Assembly: GCA_964442525.1 (NCBI GenBank)
Contig: CAYTZO010000002.1
Span: 1-64,000, forward strand
Direction of reading: 5' to 3'
Length of the DNA stretch: 64,000 nucleotides
From: CAYTZO01 sp964442525
GTDB taxonomy: Bacteria; Patescibacteriota; Microgenomatia; UBA10105; UBA927
The notes beneath the pieces were generated by a model that was given only the letters and a program-made list of their open reading frames with translations, had not been told where the DNA came from and made no database searches. This document shows positions 50,939-59,342 of this stretch, piece by piece (positions within the stretch are counted from its first letter, which is position 1; each line of letters starts with the position of its first letter). The translations under genes and the position numbers were made by a program.

Positions 50939-51621
50939 CGATTTTTGCCAGGCGCTTCAGGAAAACCGTCGCCATCACAGCGTTTGTCCTTTTAGGAAGC
51001 GCGGGCATTGCATTGGTCATCAATAATTTTTTTTCCATACGGACTATAGAGGTGGTTGGGACAAACCTTGCGGTACGCGTTGATGAGCGCAAGATCCCTA
51101 AGAATCTTCTTTTTTTTCCGACGGAGAAGGTACGGGGAGAGATACTTGGCGATAATACGATGCTCAGGGACGTCCGGATTAAGAAGAAATTTCCCGGAAC
51201 GCTTGTCTTTGTCGCTGTCGGGCGCATTCCAATAGTTCGTCTGGTTTCCGGCGGCCGTGAAGTGACCCTTGATAATGAAGACATTGCCATCGGAATTGCA
51301 GGTCCTTCCGATAATTTACTGCCGGTTCTCTCGATTCCGTTACCGTCGGTTCAACTTGGTCAAAAGGTGACGGACCAGCGCGTTACCTCGGCGGTCGAGT
51401 TTATAGACCGGATGGGGCAGCAGAAGGTAACGAGCATACGACAAGTCGAGAGCGCTTGGCTTTTGGCCAAAGTGGAAGAAACAGATATTTATTTTACTCA
51501 GGGAAGTGATATTTCCGGGAAAGTGAACACTTTACAAACAATCATTGCGGGGTTTAGAATAAAGGGCACACTGCCCAAAGTTATCGATCTTCGTTTTGAT
51601 AAACCAATTGTTACCTTTTAA
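50917..51621 (+). CDS. ftsQ: FtsQ/DivIB-like division protein (POTRA domain)
   Basis: A 234-residue bitopic protein: basic N-terminus, a membrane helix (about residues 16-40), then a POTRA-like segment beginning FFSIRTIEVVGTNLAV, and a beta domain with FPGTLVFVAVGRIPIVRL, the FtsQ-type E/R-rich strand. The C-terminal DLRFDKPIVTF matches the usual end of FtsQ. It recruits divisome proteins. Position before ftsA-ftsZ agrees. Confidence 0.85.
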   Translation: MRRPTGITIFARRFRKTVAITAFVLLGSAGIALVINNFFSIRTIEVVGTNLAVRVDERKIPKNLLFFPTEKVRGEILGDNTMLRDVRIKKKFPGTLVFVAVGRIPIVRLVSGGREVTLDNEDIAIGIAGPSDNLLPVLSIPLPSVQLGQKVTDQRVTSAVEFIDRMGQQKVTSIRQVESAWLLAKVEETDIYFTQGSDISGKVNTLQTIIAGFRIKGTLPKVIDLRFDKPIVTF

Positions 51622-51654
51622 ATGGAAATCGACCGGGCGCTCGCTGTCCCAGCT

Positions 51655-51682
51655 CTCGACAAGTTAACGGATGGTGTATACT
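51655..51682 (+). promoter_or_regulatory. Putative ftsA-ftsZ promoter
   Basis: TATACT (51677-51682) lies in the 105-bp gap before ftsA; the best upstream match, CTCGAC (51655-51660), is at 16 bp and poor. A 44-base leader would carry the purine-rich GAGGAG about 9 bases before the ATG, so this gene appears to have a normal ribosome binding site, unlike many others here. Confidence 0.45.
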
Positions 51683-51726
51683 GGATGGAGAACAGATGTA
51701 CTCAAGTATCAGAGGAGTAGCACCAT

Positions 51727-53028
51727 ATGGCGCGTGATCGCATAGTCTCCGGCATAGATGTCGGAACAAGCAAAATTACGACGCTCGTTTCTCAGATTAC
51801 GGACGAGGGGGAAGCTCGGGTTATTGGGGTGGCAACCGTACCCAGCCGCGGACTTCGCAAAGGCCAGGTTGTCAATATAGAAGAGGCAACAGGTGCTATT
51901 TCTTCTTCCCTCGAGGCCGCTGAGCGGATGGCGGGAACCTCGGTTGCCCGTGCGTTTTTGTGTGTTGGCGGCGCGCACATTGCTTCGCTTAACTCCCACG
52001 GCGTCGTTGCCGTTGCAGAGCCAGAGCGTGAAATCACAGAATTTGACGTTAAGCGCGTGATCGATGCGGCAAAAGCCGTATCGCTTCCTTCATCACGGGA
52101 GATCCTTCACGTCTTGCCGAGGGGATACATCGTCGACGGACAGGAGGGGATTGTTGATCCCGCGGGCATGACGGGAATACGATTGGAAGTTGACACGCAC
52201 CTGGTCACTGGAGGAGCAACGGCAATTCGAAATCTGCGAAAATGCGTGGAGGAGCTGGGCGTTGAGGTAGAGGGCATGGTGTTCGGGGGTCTTGCCTCGG
52301 CTCAATCGACTCTCTCGGATACGGAAAAGGAGCTTGGCGTTGTACTCATTGATATCGGCGGAGGCACGACGGATGTAGCCATTTTCGTTGAGGGCGCGCT
52401 TTCGTATTCTTCTGTCATTCCGATCGGCGCGATTAACATTACCAAAGATCTGGCAGCCGGGCTTCGAGTGTCGCTTGAGTCTGCCGAGCGGATTAAGCTT
52501 CTTTTGGGAGAAAGGCCCCGCGTTCCGGCCATTGCAGAAGAGGAGCTCAAGCTCAAAAGCGCCAAAAGCGAGGGGATGGACGAGGTTGATCTCAGCCGCC
52601 TGGGTCTTCCTGAAGAAATCAAGGCCGTCTCGCGCAAAACCCTCGTTGAGGGGATCATTAAACCCCGACTCAATGAGATTTTTACCATGGTGGGTCTCGA
52701 GATTAAACGCAGTACTTTTGGCGGTCTCACGCCATCGGGCATTGTCCTTACCGGCGGCGGGGCGCTTACGATCGGCGCGGTAGAGGCAGCCCGCCGCAAC
52801 CTCGCCATGCCCGTTCACATTGGCACACCTCAGCACGTGACGGGACTTATCGATGAGATTATGACGCCCAGTTACACGGCCTGCGTTGGACTTCTCCTCT
52901 ACGGCGCAAAGACCGCGGGAGGAGAGGGAAGCGCTATGCTTTCCGGGATCGGTAAGATTAGCGAACGAATTCAGATAAAAGGCGCAGCCGGAAAGGTGAT
53001 TGATTTTGTGAAATCATTCCTGCCATAA
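51727..53028 (+). CDS. ftsA: Cell division protein FtsA
   Basis: A 433-residue actin-like ATPase: SGIDVGTSKITTLV (phosphate 1 loop), the 1C domain (residues about 85-165), VLIDIGGGTTDVAIF (phosphate 2), and VLTGGGALTIGAVEAA (adenosine site). The C-terminal KVIDFVKSFLP can form the amphipathic membrane-targeting helix of FtsA. It tethers FtsZ filaments to the membrane. GAGGAG precedes the ATG. Confidence 0.95.
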   Translation: MARDRIVSGIDVGTSKITTLVSQITDEGEARVIGVATVPSRGLRKGQVVNIEEATGAISSSLEAAERMAGTSVARAFLCVGGAHIASLNSHGVVAVAEPEREITEFDVKRVIDAAKAVSLPSSREILHVLPRGYIVDGQEGIVDPAGMTGIRLEVDTHLVTGGATAIRNLRKCVEELGVEVEGMVFGGLASAQSTLSDTEKELGVVLIDIGGGTTDVAIFVEGALSYSSVIPIGAINITKDLAAGLRVSLESAERIKLLLGERPRVPAIAEEELKLKSAKSEGMDEVDLSRLGLPEEIKAVSRKTLVEGIIKPRLNEIFTMVGLEIKRSTFGGLTPSGIVLTGGGALTIGAVEAARRNLAMPVHIGTPQHVTGLIDEIMTPSYTACVGLLLYGAKTAGGEGSAMLSGIGKISERIQIKGAAGKVIDFVKSFLP

Positions 53029-53068
53029 CGCAATAATTTTCTTCACGATCTGCCTCTCGTGAGACCAT

Positions 53069-54247
53069 ATGCTTATAAAGCCTGACATTGCGCGTTTTGC
53101 AAAAATTAAAGTCGTCGGCATCGGTGGCGGCGGCTGCAACGCGGTCAATTCCATGATCAGCGTCAATCAGATAAACGGCGTTGACTTTATCGGCATTAAC
53201 ACCGACGCGCAGGCGCTGTTGGGTTGCCAGGCACCGACCAAGATTCAGATCGGAGAAAATCTCACGCGGGGGCTGGGCGCGGGCGGAAACCCTGAGATCG
53301 GCCGGCAGGCGGCTGAGGAGTCGAAAGAAAAAATCAAGGAGTATCTTCGCGATAGCGACATGGTGTTTCTCACCTGCGGTGAAGGAGGCGGGACGGGGAC
53401 GGGCGCGACGCCGCTTATTGCGGAACTAGCCAAGGAGCTTGGTGCGCTCACCGTAGCGGTGGTCACCAAGCCTTTTCAGTTTGAAGGCACCCGCAGAATG
53501 GTTAATGCGGAAGAGGGTATAACCAACCTCAAAGACAAAGTTGATACCCTTATTGTCATTCCCAATCAAAGGCTTCTCGAGGTTATTGATAAGAAAATGA
53601 CGCTTCTTGAGGCGTTCCGGGTGACCGACTCGGTCCTGAGTCAGGGCGTACAGGGGATATCGGATCTTATCACCATGCCGGGGCTCATTAACGTCGACTT
53701 TGCGGATGTAAGGACAATTATGACCAATGCCGGCAGCAGCCTTATGGGGATCGGCACCGGCGTCGGAGAAAACCGCGCTGCCACTGCGGCTCGGACGGCA
53801 ATTGCCAGTCCGCTTCTTGAAGTCTCTATCGATGGCGCCAAGGGAGTGCTCTTTAACATTACGGGCGGTCCGGATCTCACGATGGCGGAAGTGGATGAAG
53901 CAGCCAAACAAATCGCGGGTGCCGTTGATCCGGACGCCAACATTATCTTCGGCGCGACCATTGATGAGCACCTGGTGGATCAGGTGAAAATTACCGTGAT
54001 TGCGAGCGGGTTTGACGAAACGAAACGAAAACTTCGTGAGTTAACGGGCAGACCCGGTGCCTATGGCGTGCCCGGCTACGCTCCCGTCTCCGCGCAGCAG
54101 GCGGCCACCTCCTTTACCAAACCGGTGACAGCAAGCCAGCCGACTGGACTCACTGCGAAGAAAGCGCCGCTATTTCCGCCAGAAGACGAAGTCCCACCCG
54201 AGGAGGACGAATTCGACATCCCCGCATTCCTGCGGCAGAGAAGTTAA
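53069..54247 (+). CDS. ftsZ: Cell division GTPase FtsZ
   Basis: A 392-residue tubulin homologue with [20 protein letters not shown], the signature GGGTGTG at residues 106-112, and the T7-loop region containing [12 protein letters not shown] Pro/Glu-rich linker (about 335-380) leads to the C-terminal peptide DIPAFLRQR that binds FtsA and other anchors. No ribosome binding site is seen in the 40-bp gap after ftsA. It forms the Z-ring. Confidence 0.97.
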   Translation: MLIKPDIARFAKIKVVGIGGGGCNAVNSMISVNQINGVDFIGINTDAQALLGCQAPTKIQIGENLTRGLGAGGNPEIGRQAAEESKEKIKEYLRDSDMVFLTCGEGGGTGTGATPLIAELAKELGALTVAVVTKPFQFEGTRRMVNAEEGITNLKDKVDTLIVIPNQRLLEVIDKKMTLLEAFRVTDSVLSQGVQGISDLITMPGLINVDFADVRTIMTNAGSSLMGIGTGVGENRAATAARTAIASPLLEVSIDGAKGVLFNITGGPDLTMAEVDEAAKQIAGAVDPDANIIFGATIDEHLVDQVKITVIASGFDETKRKLRELTGRPGAYGVPGYAPVSAQQAATSFTKPVTASQPTGLTAKKAPLFPPEDEVPPEEDEFDIPAFLRQRS

Positions 54248-54256
54248 ATGGTGCGT

Positions 54257-54550
54257 TTATCCCTTAATGGCGCCTTCGCAGAAGACCACAACGTTCGTTT
54301 TGCCGTCACCTAAATCTACCGCATGATTTGCGCCCTCTTCTCCCATGGGGAGGGTAGCGCGTATTTGCATCTCAGCGGTACCCGGGTGTTCTTCAGTTTT
54401 ACCCTGAATTTTTTCGCATATTGCCGTTAATTGCGTCACGTCTTGTCCCTCAAGTGCCGCTTGAGCTAGTTGAAAATGCCTTGTCGCTTCTTTGCACCCG
54501 GGGCAAGCTCGAAAGGCAGTTGGTCTGACTAAGGTTGGCGTACCGGTCAT
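54257..54550 (-). CDS. Small CxxC protein of unknown function
   Basis: A 97-residue protein, convergent with ftsZ and 9 bp from it. It contains RACPGCKEATRHF near residue 15 (a single CxxC) and two further Cys, then an acidic C-terminal half. The gene has the strongest ribosome binding site in the window, AAAGGAGG, five bases before the ATG, and a promoter that overlaps that of the ileS leader. No family recognised; a thiol or metal site is only suggested. Confidence 0.7.
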   Translation of the reverse strand: MTGTPTLVRPTAFRACPGCKEATRHFQLAQAALEGQDVTQLTAICEKIQGKTEEHPGTAEMQIRATLPMGEEGANHAVDLGDGKTNVVVFCEGAIKG

Positions 54551-54587
54551 TGTTTCCTCCTTTGGGCAGTTTTTGGAACTTTCGTCA

Positions 54588-54617
54588 ATGGTATGTGAGA
54601 CAGATCACATTTGTCAA
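54588..54617 (-). promoter_or_regulatory. Minus-strand promoter of the CxxC protein gene
   Basis: On the minus strand TTGACA (complement of 54612-54617), an 18-bp spacer and TACCAT (complement of 54588-54593). It gives a leader of about 30 bases containing AAAGGAGG. The -35 overlaps, on the opposite strand, that of the ileS leader. Confidence 0.6.
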
Positions 54618-54639
54618 GTCTCGGGGCGTTTGGTATACT
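54611..54639 (+). promoter_or_regulatory. Promoter of the ileS T-box leader
   Basis: TTGTCA (54611-54616), a 17-bp spacer and TATACT (54634-54639). Transcription would start near 54646, just before Stem I of the T-box. Confidence 0.7.
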
Positions 54640-54645
54640 AGGATT

Positions 54646-54832
54646 GAACGTAAAGCGTTGATGGGGTGATCATCCCGGAGCTTGAGGAAGAAACCCTGAG
54701 CGAAGTCGAAGGGAATTAGACCCTCATAAATGAGAAGCCCCGCCGTCGTCAAGACTATGGCGGGTAAAAACTAAGGTGGTACCGTGAGCATTGCTCACCC
54801 TTTGTATATAATGGAAGGGTGAGCTTTTTTGT
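54646..54832 (+). ncRNA. T-box riboswitch (Ile) with transcription terminator
   Basis: The leader has a very short Stem I (AAGC 54653-54656 with GCTT 54680-54683) holding an ATC triplet (54669-54671), the Ile codon. A Stem III hairpin follows (CCCGCC 54739-54744 with GGCGGG 54759-54764). The antiterminator is canonical: AAGG (54773-54776) with CCTT (54799-54802), the 7-base bulge TGGTACC (54777-54783), and GTGAGC with GCTCAC. The competing terminator pairs GCTCACCC (54793-54800) with GGGTGAGC (54817-54824), then six Ts. Uncharged tRNA-Ile should stabilise the antiterminator and allow ileS transcription. Confidence 0.92.
54793..54830 (+). terminator. Rho-independent terminator of the ileS T-box
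   Basis: An 8-bp perfect stem GCTCACCC/GGGTGAGC with a 16-base loop is followed directly by TTTTTT. It ends two bases before the ileS start codon and is mutually exclusive with the antiterminator. Confidence 0.92.
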
Positions 54833-57800
54833 ATGAAAAAAATGCCGTTCAAGCCAGTTAGCACCAACGTCAACTTTCCGGAAATGGAAAAACGGATCCT
54901 GTCGGAGTGGTACGAAAAGGGCATTGTAGAGAAGTACCTTCACCGCAATGATCAATCGGCGAAACGGTTTTCATTCCTCGATGGCCCGATTACCGCTAAC
55001 AACCCCATGGGAGTCCACCACGCGTGGGGCCGCACATACAAAGACCTTTGGCAGCGCTTCTGGGCCATGCGGGGGTACAGAGAGCGTTTTCAGAACGGCT
55101 TTGACTGTCAGGGTCTTTGGGTAGAAGTGGAAGTCGAAAAGGAACTCGGGATCCGTGCAAAAAAGGATATTGAAAACCTTGTGCCGGGAGACAAAAAAGC
55201 TTCGATAGCAAAATTTGTCGAGCTCTGTAAAGCCCGGGTGCGGAAGTTTAGCGCAATCCAGACAGAGCAAAGTAAGCGCCTGGGTTACTTTATGGACTGG
55301 GACCGTTCCTACTACACGATGAGCGATGAAAATAACTATATGATCTGGCACTTCCTCAAAGTCTGTTTTGAAAAAGGGTGGATTTACAAGGGGCGGGACT
55401 CCGTGCCATGGTGCCCGAGGTGCGAGACGGCAATTTCCCAGCACGAAATGCTTACCGAAGACTACAAAGAGGTGACGCATAAAGCGATTTACTTAGAGTT
55501 ACCGATAGTTGGCCGCGACAAGGAGTTTTTGCTTATCTGGACGACTACGCCATGGACGATACCGGCCAACATCGCCGTCGCGGTCGATGAGGATTTGGAT
55601 TACTCTCTCGTTGAAGATTCAAGGGGATACCGCTTTTGGGTAGCCAGGCAGCGGGTCGAAGCAGTATTTGGCAACGAGAAAAAAATTATTAAGACGGTCA
55701 AGGGAAAAGAATTAGTAGACCTTCGCTATCAGGGGCCATTTGACGATCTGCCGGCAGTCCGTGAAGTGGCACAAAGAAATCCCAAGACGTTTCATGTCGT
55801 GGTGGCTACCGACCCGCTTATTCTCCCCGTTACAACGTCGGAGGGAACCGGACTCGTCCATACGGCAGTTTCTGCGGGAAGCGAAGATTTTCGTTTGGGG
55901 AAAAAATACGGGCTTCCCATGGTGCCGGTCATTAACGACACGGCGGACTATCTTCAGAACTTGGGATCTTTATCCGGACAAAACGCAAAGAAACATCCGG
56001 AAGTTATTATCGATTATCTTGCCGAGCTCGAAAAGAAAGGCGGAAACTGGCTCTTTAACGTAGAAAATTACACCCACCGCTACCCCAGGTGTTGGCGGTG
56101 TAAGACCGAGCTCGTCTGGAAAGTAGCGGATGAATGGTATATCGCCATGGACCGTCCTTCGCTAAAAGCTTCGGACGGCAAGCTTAGTCTCCGGGAGCAG
56201 ATGAAGAAAACCGCAAAACAGATTACCTGGAGACCGGCGTTTGGACTCGAGCGGGAACTGGACTGGCTCACTAACATGCACGACTGGCTTATCAGCAAGC
56301 CCAACCGTTATTGGGGACTGGCGCTCCCGATTTATGAATGTAAAAAATGCGGCTGGTTTACCGTCATCGGGAGCCGCGAAGAACTCAAAAAGAAGGCCGT
56401 ATCGGGCTGGAGCGAATTTAGCGGGCATACGCCGCATAAGCCGTTTATCGATGAAGTAAAAATACGCTGTGAGAAGTGCTCGGAGGTAGTGTCGCGCCTG
56501 CCTGATGTGGGCAACGTCTGGCTTGACGCGGGAATCGTTGGGTTTTCAACGCTTGTTGATCCCAAAACGGGGAAACTCAGCTACACGACAGACAAGAAAT
56601 ACTGGCGGCAGTGGTATCCTGCTGACTTTATAACGGAATCATTCCCCGGACAGTTTAAAAATTGGTTTTACTCGATGATTGCCATGTCGACGGTTCTTGA
56701 GAAGCGGACGTGCTTTACCGATGTTTTGGGCTACGGCTCGATGCTCGGTGAAGACGGCAGGCCGATGCACAAAAGCTGGGGGAATGCGATTGAGTTTAAC
56801 CAAGGCGCGGACAAGATCGGGGTTGACGTCATGCGCTGGATGTTTGCCCGGCACAACCCCGAGCAAAATCTTCTGTTCGGCTATAAGCTCGCCGACGAAA
56901 CGCGGCGGAAGTTTCATTTGCTCCTTTGGAATATCTATAATTTTTTCGTGACCTACGCCAATATTGATCACTGGCAGCCGGAAAGCAGAAAAGAGAAAAC
57001 AGAAAGCAGAAATATCCTCGACAGGTGGATTCTTGCCAGACTTGCCTCAACGGTGGCAGGAGTGACTAAGGCACTTGGCCGTTACGATGCGGCAACAGGA
57101 GCCTCCGTAATTGAGAACTTTGTCACAGACCTTTCCCAGTGGTACGTACGAAGAAGCCGCGATCGCGTTGGGCCGGCTGCATTAGAAGGACCAGATAAAG
57201 ACTTTTGCTACGCGACGCTCCATACCGCGCTCGTGACCCTTACAAAACTTCTCGCGCCGTTTGTTCCGTTTCTTGCGGAGGAGCTCTGCCAAAATCTAAC
57301 AGGAGAACAGTCCGTTCACCTTACTTCCTGGCCAAAAGCGAAAGAAGAAAATTCTCATATATTAATATATGAGAAAATGCAGTTGGTACGGCAGATCTGT
57401 GAGATTGGCCATGCGTGGCGGAAGCTCCATAAAATAAAAGTGCGTCAGCCCCTGGCAACCTGTTTGGTTACCCATGCTCCTATGGAACTTGAAGATGAAT
57501 ATATTGCGCTTATTTGCGACGAGCTAAATGTAAAGGCGGCGGTCGTGACCCAAGGCAAGGCTGCGCTCGTGGTGGATCTCGATATATCACTCACTGATGC
57601 GCTTCGGGCAGAGGGAGAGGCGCGTGAACTTATTCGGCAGATACAGATTCTGCGTAAAGAAAAAGGGTGTACAATAGACGAACGAATTGNNNNNNNNNNN
57701 NNNNNNNNNNNNNNNNNNNNNNNNNNNNNNNNNNNNNNNNNNNNNNNNNNNNNNNNNNNNNNNNNNNNNNNNNNNNNNNNNNNNNNNNNCGGCAGATACA

Positions 57801-57963
57801 GATTCTGCGTAAAGAAAAAGGGTGTACAATAGACGAACGAATTGATGTCGTCCTTCCTGAGCAATATCAAACGCTCACGAAGGACCTTTTGGAAAAAATC
57901 AGGCGTGAAACGCTCGCCGGAAAACTGCTATGGGGAGAGAAGCTTACCGTTTCGACTGGATAA
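54833..57963 (+). CDS. ileS: Isoleucyl-tRNA synthetase (crosses a false gap)
   Basis: The frame is broken by 100 Ns (57690-57789) flanked by identical 55-bp sequences; removing 155 bp restores one frame of 991 residues. Class I features: GVHHAWG (residues 60-66) at the HIGH position and PMHKSWG (about 644-650) at the KMSKS position, both unusual. The editing domain includes LIWTTTPWTIPANIAVAV. CxxC pairs occur at CPRCETAI, CWRCKTEL and CKKCGWF/CEKC. The T-box with an ATC specifier supports Ile. It overlaps rodA by 34 bp. Confidence 0.93.
57635..57689 (+). repeat. 55-bp contig-end duplicate in ileS, copy 1
   Basis: Begins CGGCAGATACAG and ends AACGAATTG, identical to 57790-57844 after the gap. 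Same 55-bp length as the duplicate at 22902, so an assembly k-mer artefact. Confidence 0.9.
57690..57789. other. Scaffold gap, 100 Ns (probably false)
   Basis: Exactly 100 Ns between two identical 55-bp flanks inside ileS. Collapsing them restores the ileS frame. Confidence 0.9.
57790..57844 (+). repeat. 55-bp contig-end duplicate in ileS, copy 2
   Basis: Second copy of 57635-57689 on the far side of the N run. Confidence 0.9.
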
Positions 57964-59012
57964 CTGCGCTCATACTCCTTGTCCTTTCCTCGTTTGGACT
58001 GTTTCTTCTCGCGACCATCAACCAATCCCTGTTTCTCCAGCAGCTTTTTTTTGTGGCACTGGGTATAGCGCTCCTTTATCTCTTTTCCCGGATCGATGCA
58101 ACCATTCTGTGGTGGGCAGCGCCCTGGGCATACGTTCTCGCAAATATTTTCCTGCTTCTGAGCTATTTTGGGCCGTCTATACGCGGCGCCACACGCTGGA
58201 TTATGATTGGCCCGGTACAGCTTCAACCATCAGAACTCATCAAACCCCTTCTTATTTTGGCATTTAGCAGAGCGGTAGCTCAATTTTCTCCAAGGCAGCC
58301 GCGCAATATCCCAATTCAGCTCGCTTTGTTTCTTCTTCCATTTTTACTGGTTGTGAAGCAACCGGATATAGGTTCGGGCATTGTTTATGCAAGCTTTTGG
58401 TTTGCCATGATGATGGCCGGAGGACTTTCTTTCGGCATTGTGATTTTGTCGATTATCGCGCTCGCACTGGTGTTTCCCGTTATCTGGTACATGCTCGCGA
58501 GCTATCAAAAGGCCCGGATCCTTACGTTTCTCGAGCCGAGCCTTGATCCAAAGGGGGCAGGCTATAACGCACTGCAATCGATGATTGCCATAGGCAGCGG
58601 AGGGGGATTCGGCAGAGGTTTGGGCCGTGGGACGCAGAGTCACCTGCGGTTCCTTCCGGAATATCATACGGATTTTATTTTTGCGACGCTCGTTGAAGAT
58701 CTCGGATTTTTTGGCGGCATTCTCCTTCTTGGAACCTATGCGGTGCTGCTTTGGCGAATTCTGGGACCAATGCTTCGTTCGATACCCTCGAGGTTCGGAT
58801 TTACTTATAGTATTGGTCTTTTTGCCATGCTTCTCGCGCAGATTTTTATCAATGCCGGTATGAACATGGGCATTCTGCCGATTACCGGCATCACGTTGCC
58901 GTTTGTGTCTTACGGCGGCAGTTCTATTTTGGCGCTTAGCATTTCCTTCGGCCTGTGGTGGGCAATTTTGCGAAGAGACGGCGGGAGCGTTGCAAATACG
59001 AGCTTAGGTTGA
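57930..59012 (+). CDS. rodA: Rod-shape peptidoglycan polymerase RodA
   Basis: A 360-residue SEDS protein with about ten helices: RGATRWIMIGPVQLQPSELIKPLLILA, KQPDIGSGIVYASFW, MIAIGSGGGFGRGLGRGTQSHLRFLPEYHTDFIFATLVEDLGF and GITLPFVSYGGSSILALSISFGL. A second SEDS protein outside the dcw core is normally RodA, which builds side-wall glycan. It overlaps the end of ileS. The rplU promoter lies in its last codons. No adjacent PBP2 gene is present. Confidence 0.88.
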   Translation: MGREAYRFDWITALILLVLSSFGLFLLATINQSLFLQQLFFVALGIALLYLFSRIDATILWWAAPWAYVLANIFLLLSYFGPSIRGATRWIMIGPVQLQPSELIKPLLILAFSRAVAQFSPRQPRNIPIQLALFLLPFLLVVKQPDIGSGIVYASFWFAMMMAGGLSFGIVILSIIALALVFPVIWYMLASYQKARILTFLEPSLDPKGAGYNALQSMIAIGSGGGFGRGLGRGTQSHLRFLPEYHTDFIFATLVEDLGFFGGILLLGTYAVLLWRILGPMLRSIPSRFGFTYSIGLFAMLLAQIFINAGMNMGILPITGITLPFVSYGGSSILALSISFGLWWAILRRDGGSVANTSLG

Positions 59013-59018
59013 TACAAT
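58990..59018 (+). promoter_or_regulatory. rplU promoter
   Basis: TTGCAA (58990-58995), a 17-bp spacer and TACAAT (59013-59018) lie 9 bases before the rplU ATG, within and just after the end of rodA. There is no ribosome binding site. Confidence 0.65.
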
Positions 59019-59027
59019 GAGATCTGT

Positions 59028-59342
59028 ATGTTTGCAATAGTTGCCATTGGCGCAAAGCAATATAAAGTCAAGACCGGCCAGTCGGTTGTTGTCGATCACA
59101 TGGCCGGGAAGGTGGGTGAAACCGCGCGGTTCACAACCGTCCTTTTGACCCATGACGGCACTAAGACGACGGTAGGAGCGCCCTTTATCAAAAATACCGC
59201 GGTGACTGCCAAAGTAACCGCACAGGGAAAAGGAGAGAAGATCAACGTCCGTCGCTTTAAATCCAAAGTCCGCTATAGGCGATCCCGCGGCTTTCGACCG
59301 CTCCAGACCACCATCCAGATTCTCTCAATCGGCCGGGCATGA
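59028..59342 (+). CDS. rplU: 50S ribosomal protein bL21
   Basis: A 104-residue protein of normal bL21 length: FAIVAIGAKQYKVKTGQSVVVDHM at the start, VGAPFIKNTAVTAKVTAQGKGEKI, and KSKVRYRRSRGFRPLQTTIQI, where most bacteria have the KxKxxYRRxxGHRQ motif. It binds 23S rRNA. It overlaps the next gene by 4 bp, so the L21-L27 pair is interrupted by a methyltransferase gene. Confidence 0.95.
   Translation: MFAIVAIGAKQYKVKTGQSVVVDHMAGKVGETARFTTVLLTHDGTKTTVGAPFIKNTAVTAKVTAQGKGEKINVRRFKSKVRYRRSRGFRPLQTTIQILSIGRA

Noticed and set aside
54807..54812. TATAAT inside the T-box terminator loop as an internal ileS promoter
   Set aside because: No -35 is present at 16-18 bp and the position is 20 bp from the AUG; it is explained by the AT-rich loop.
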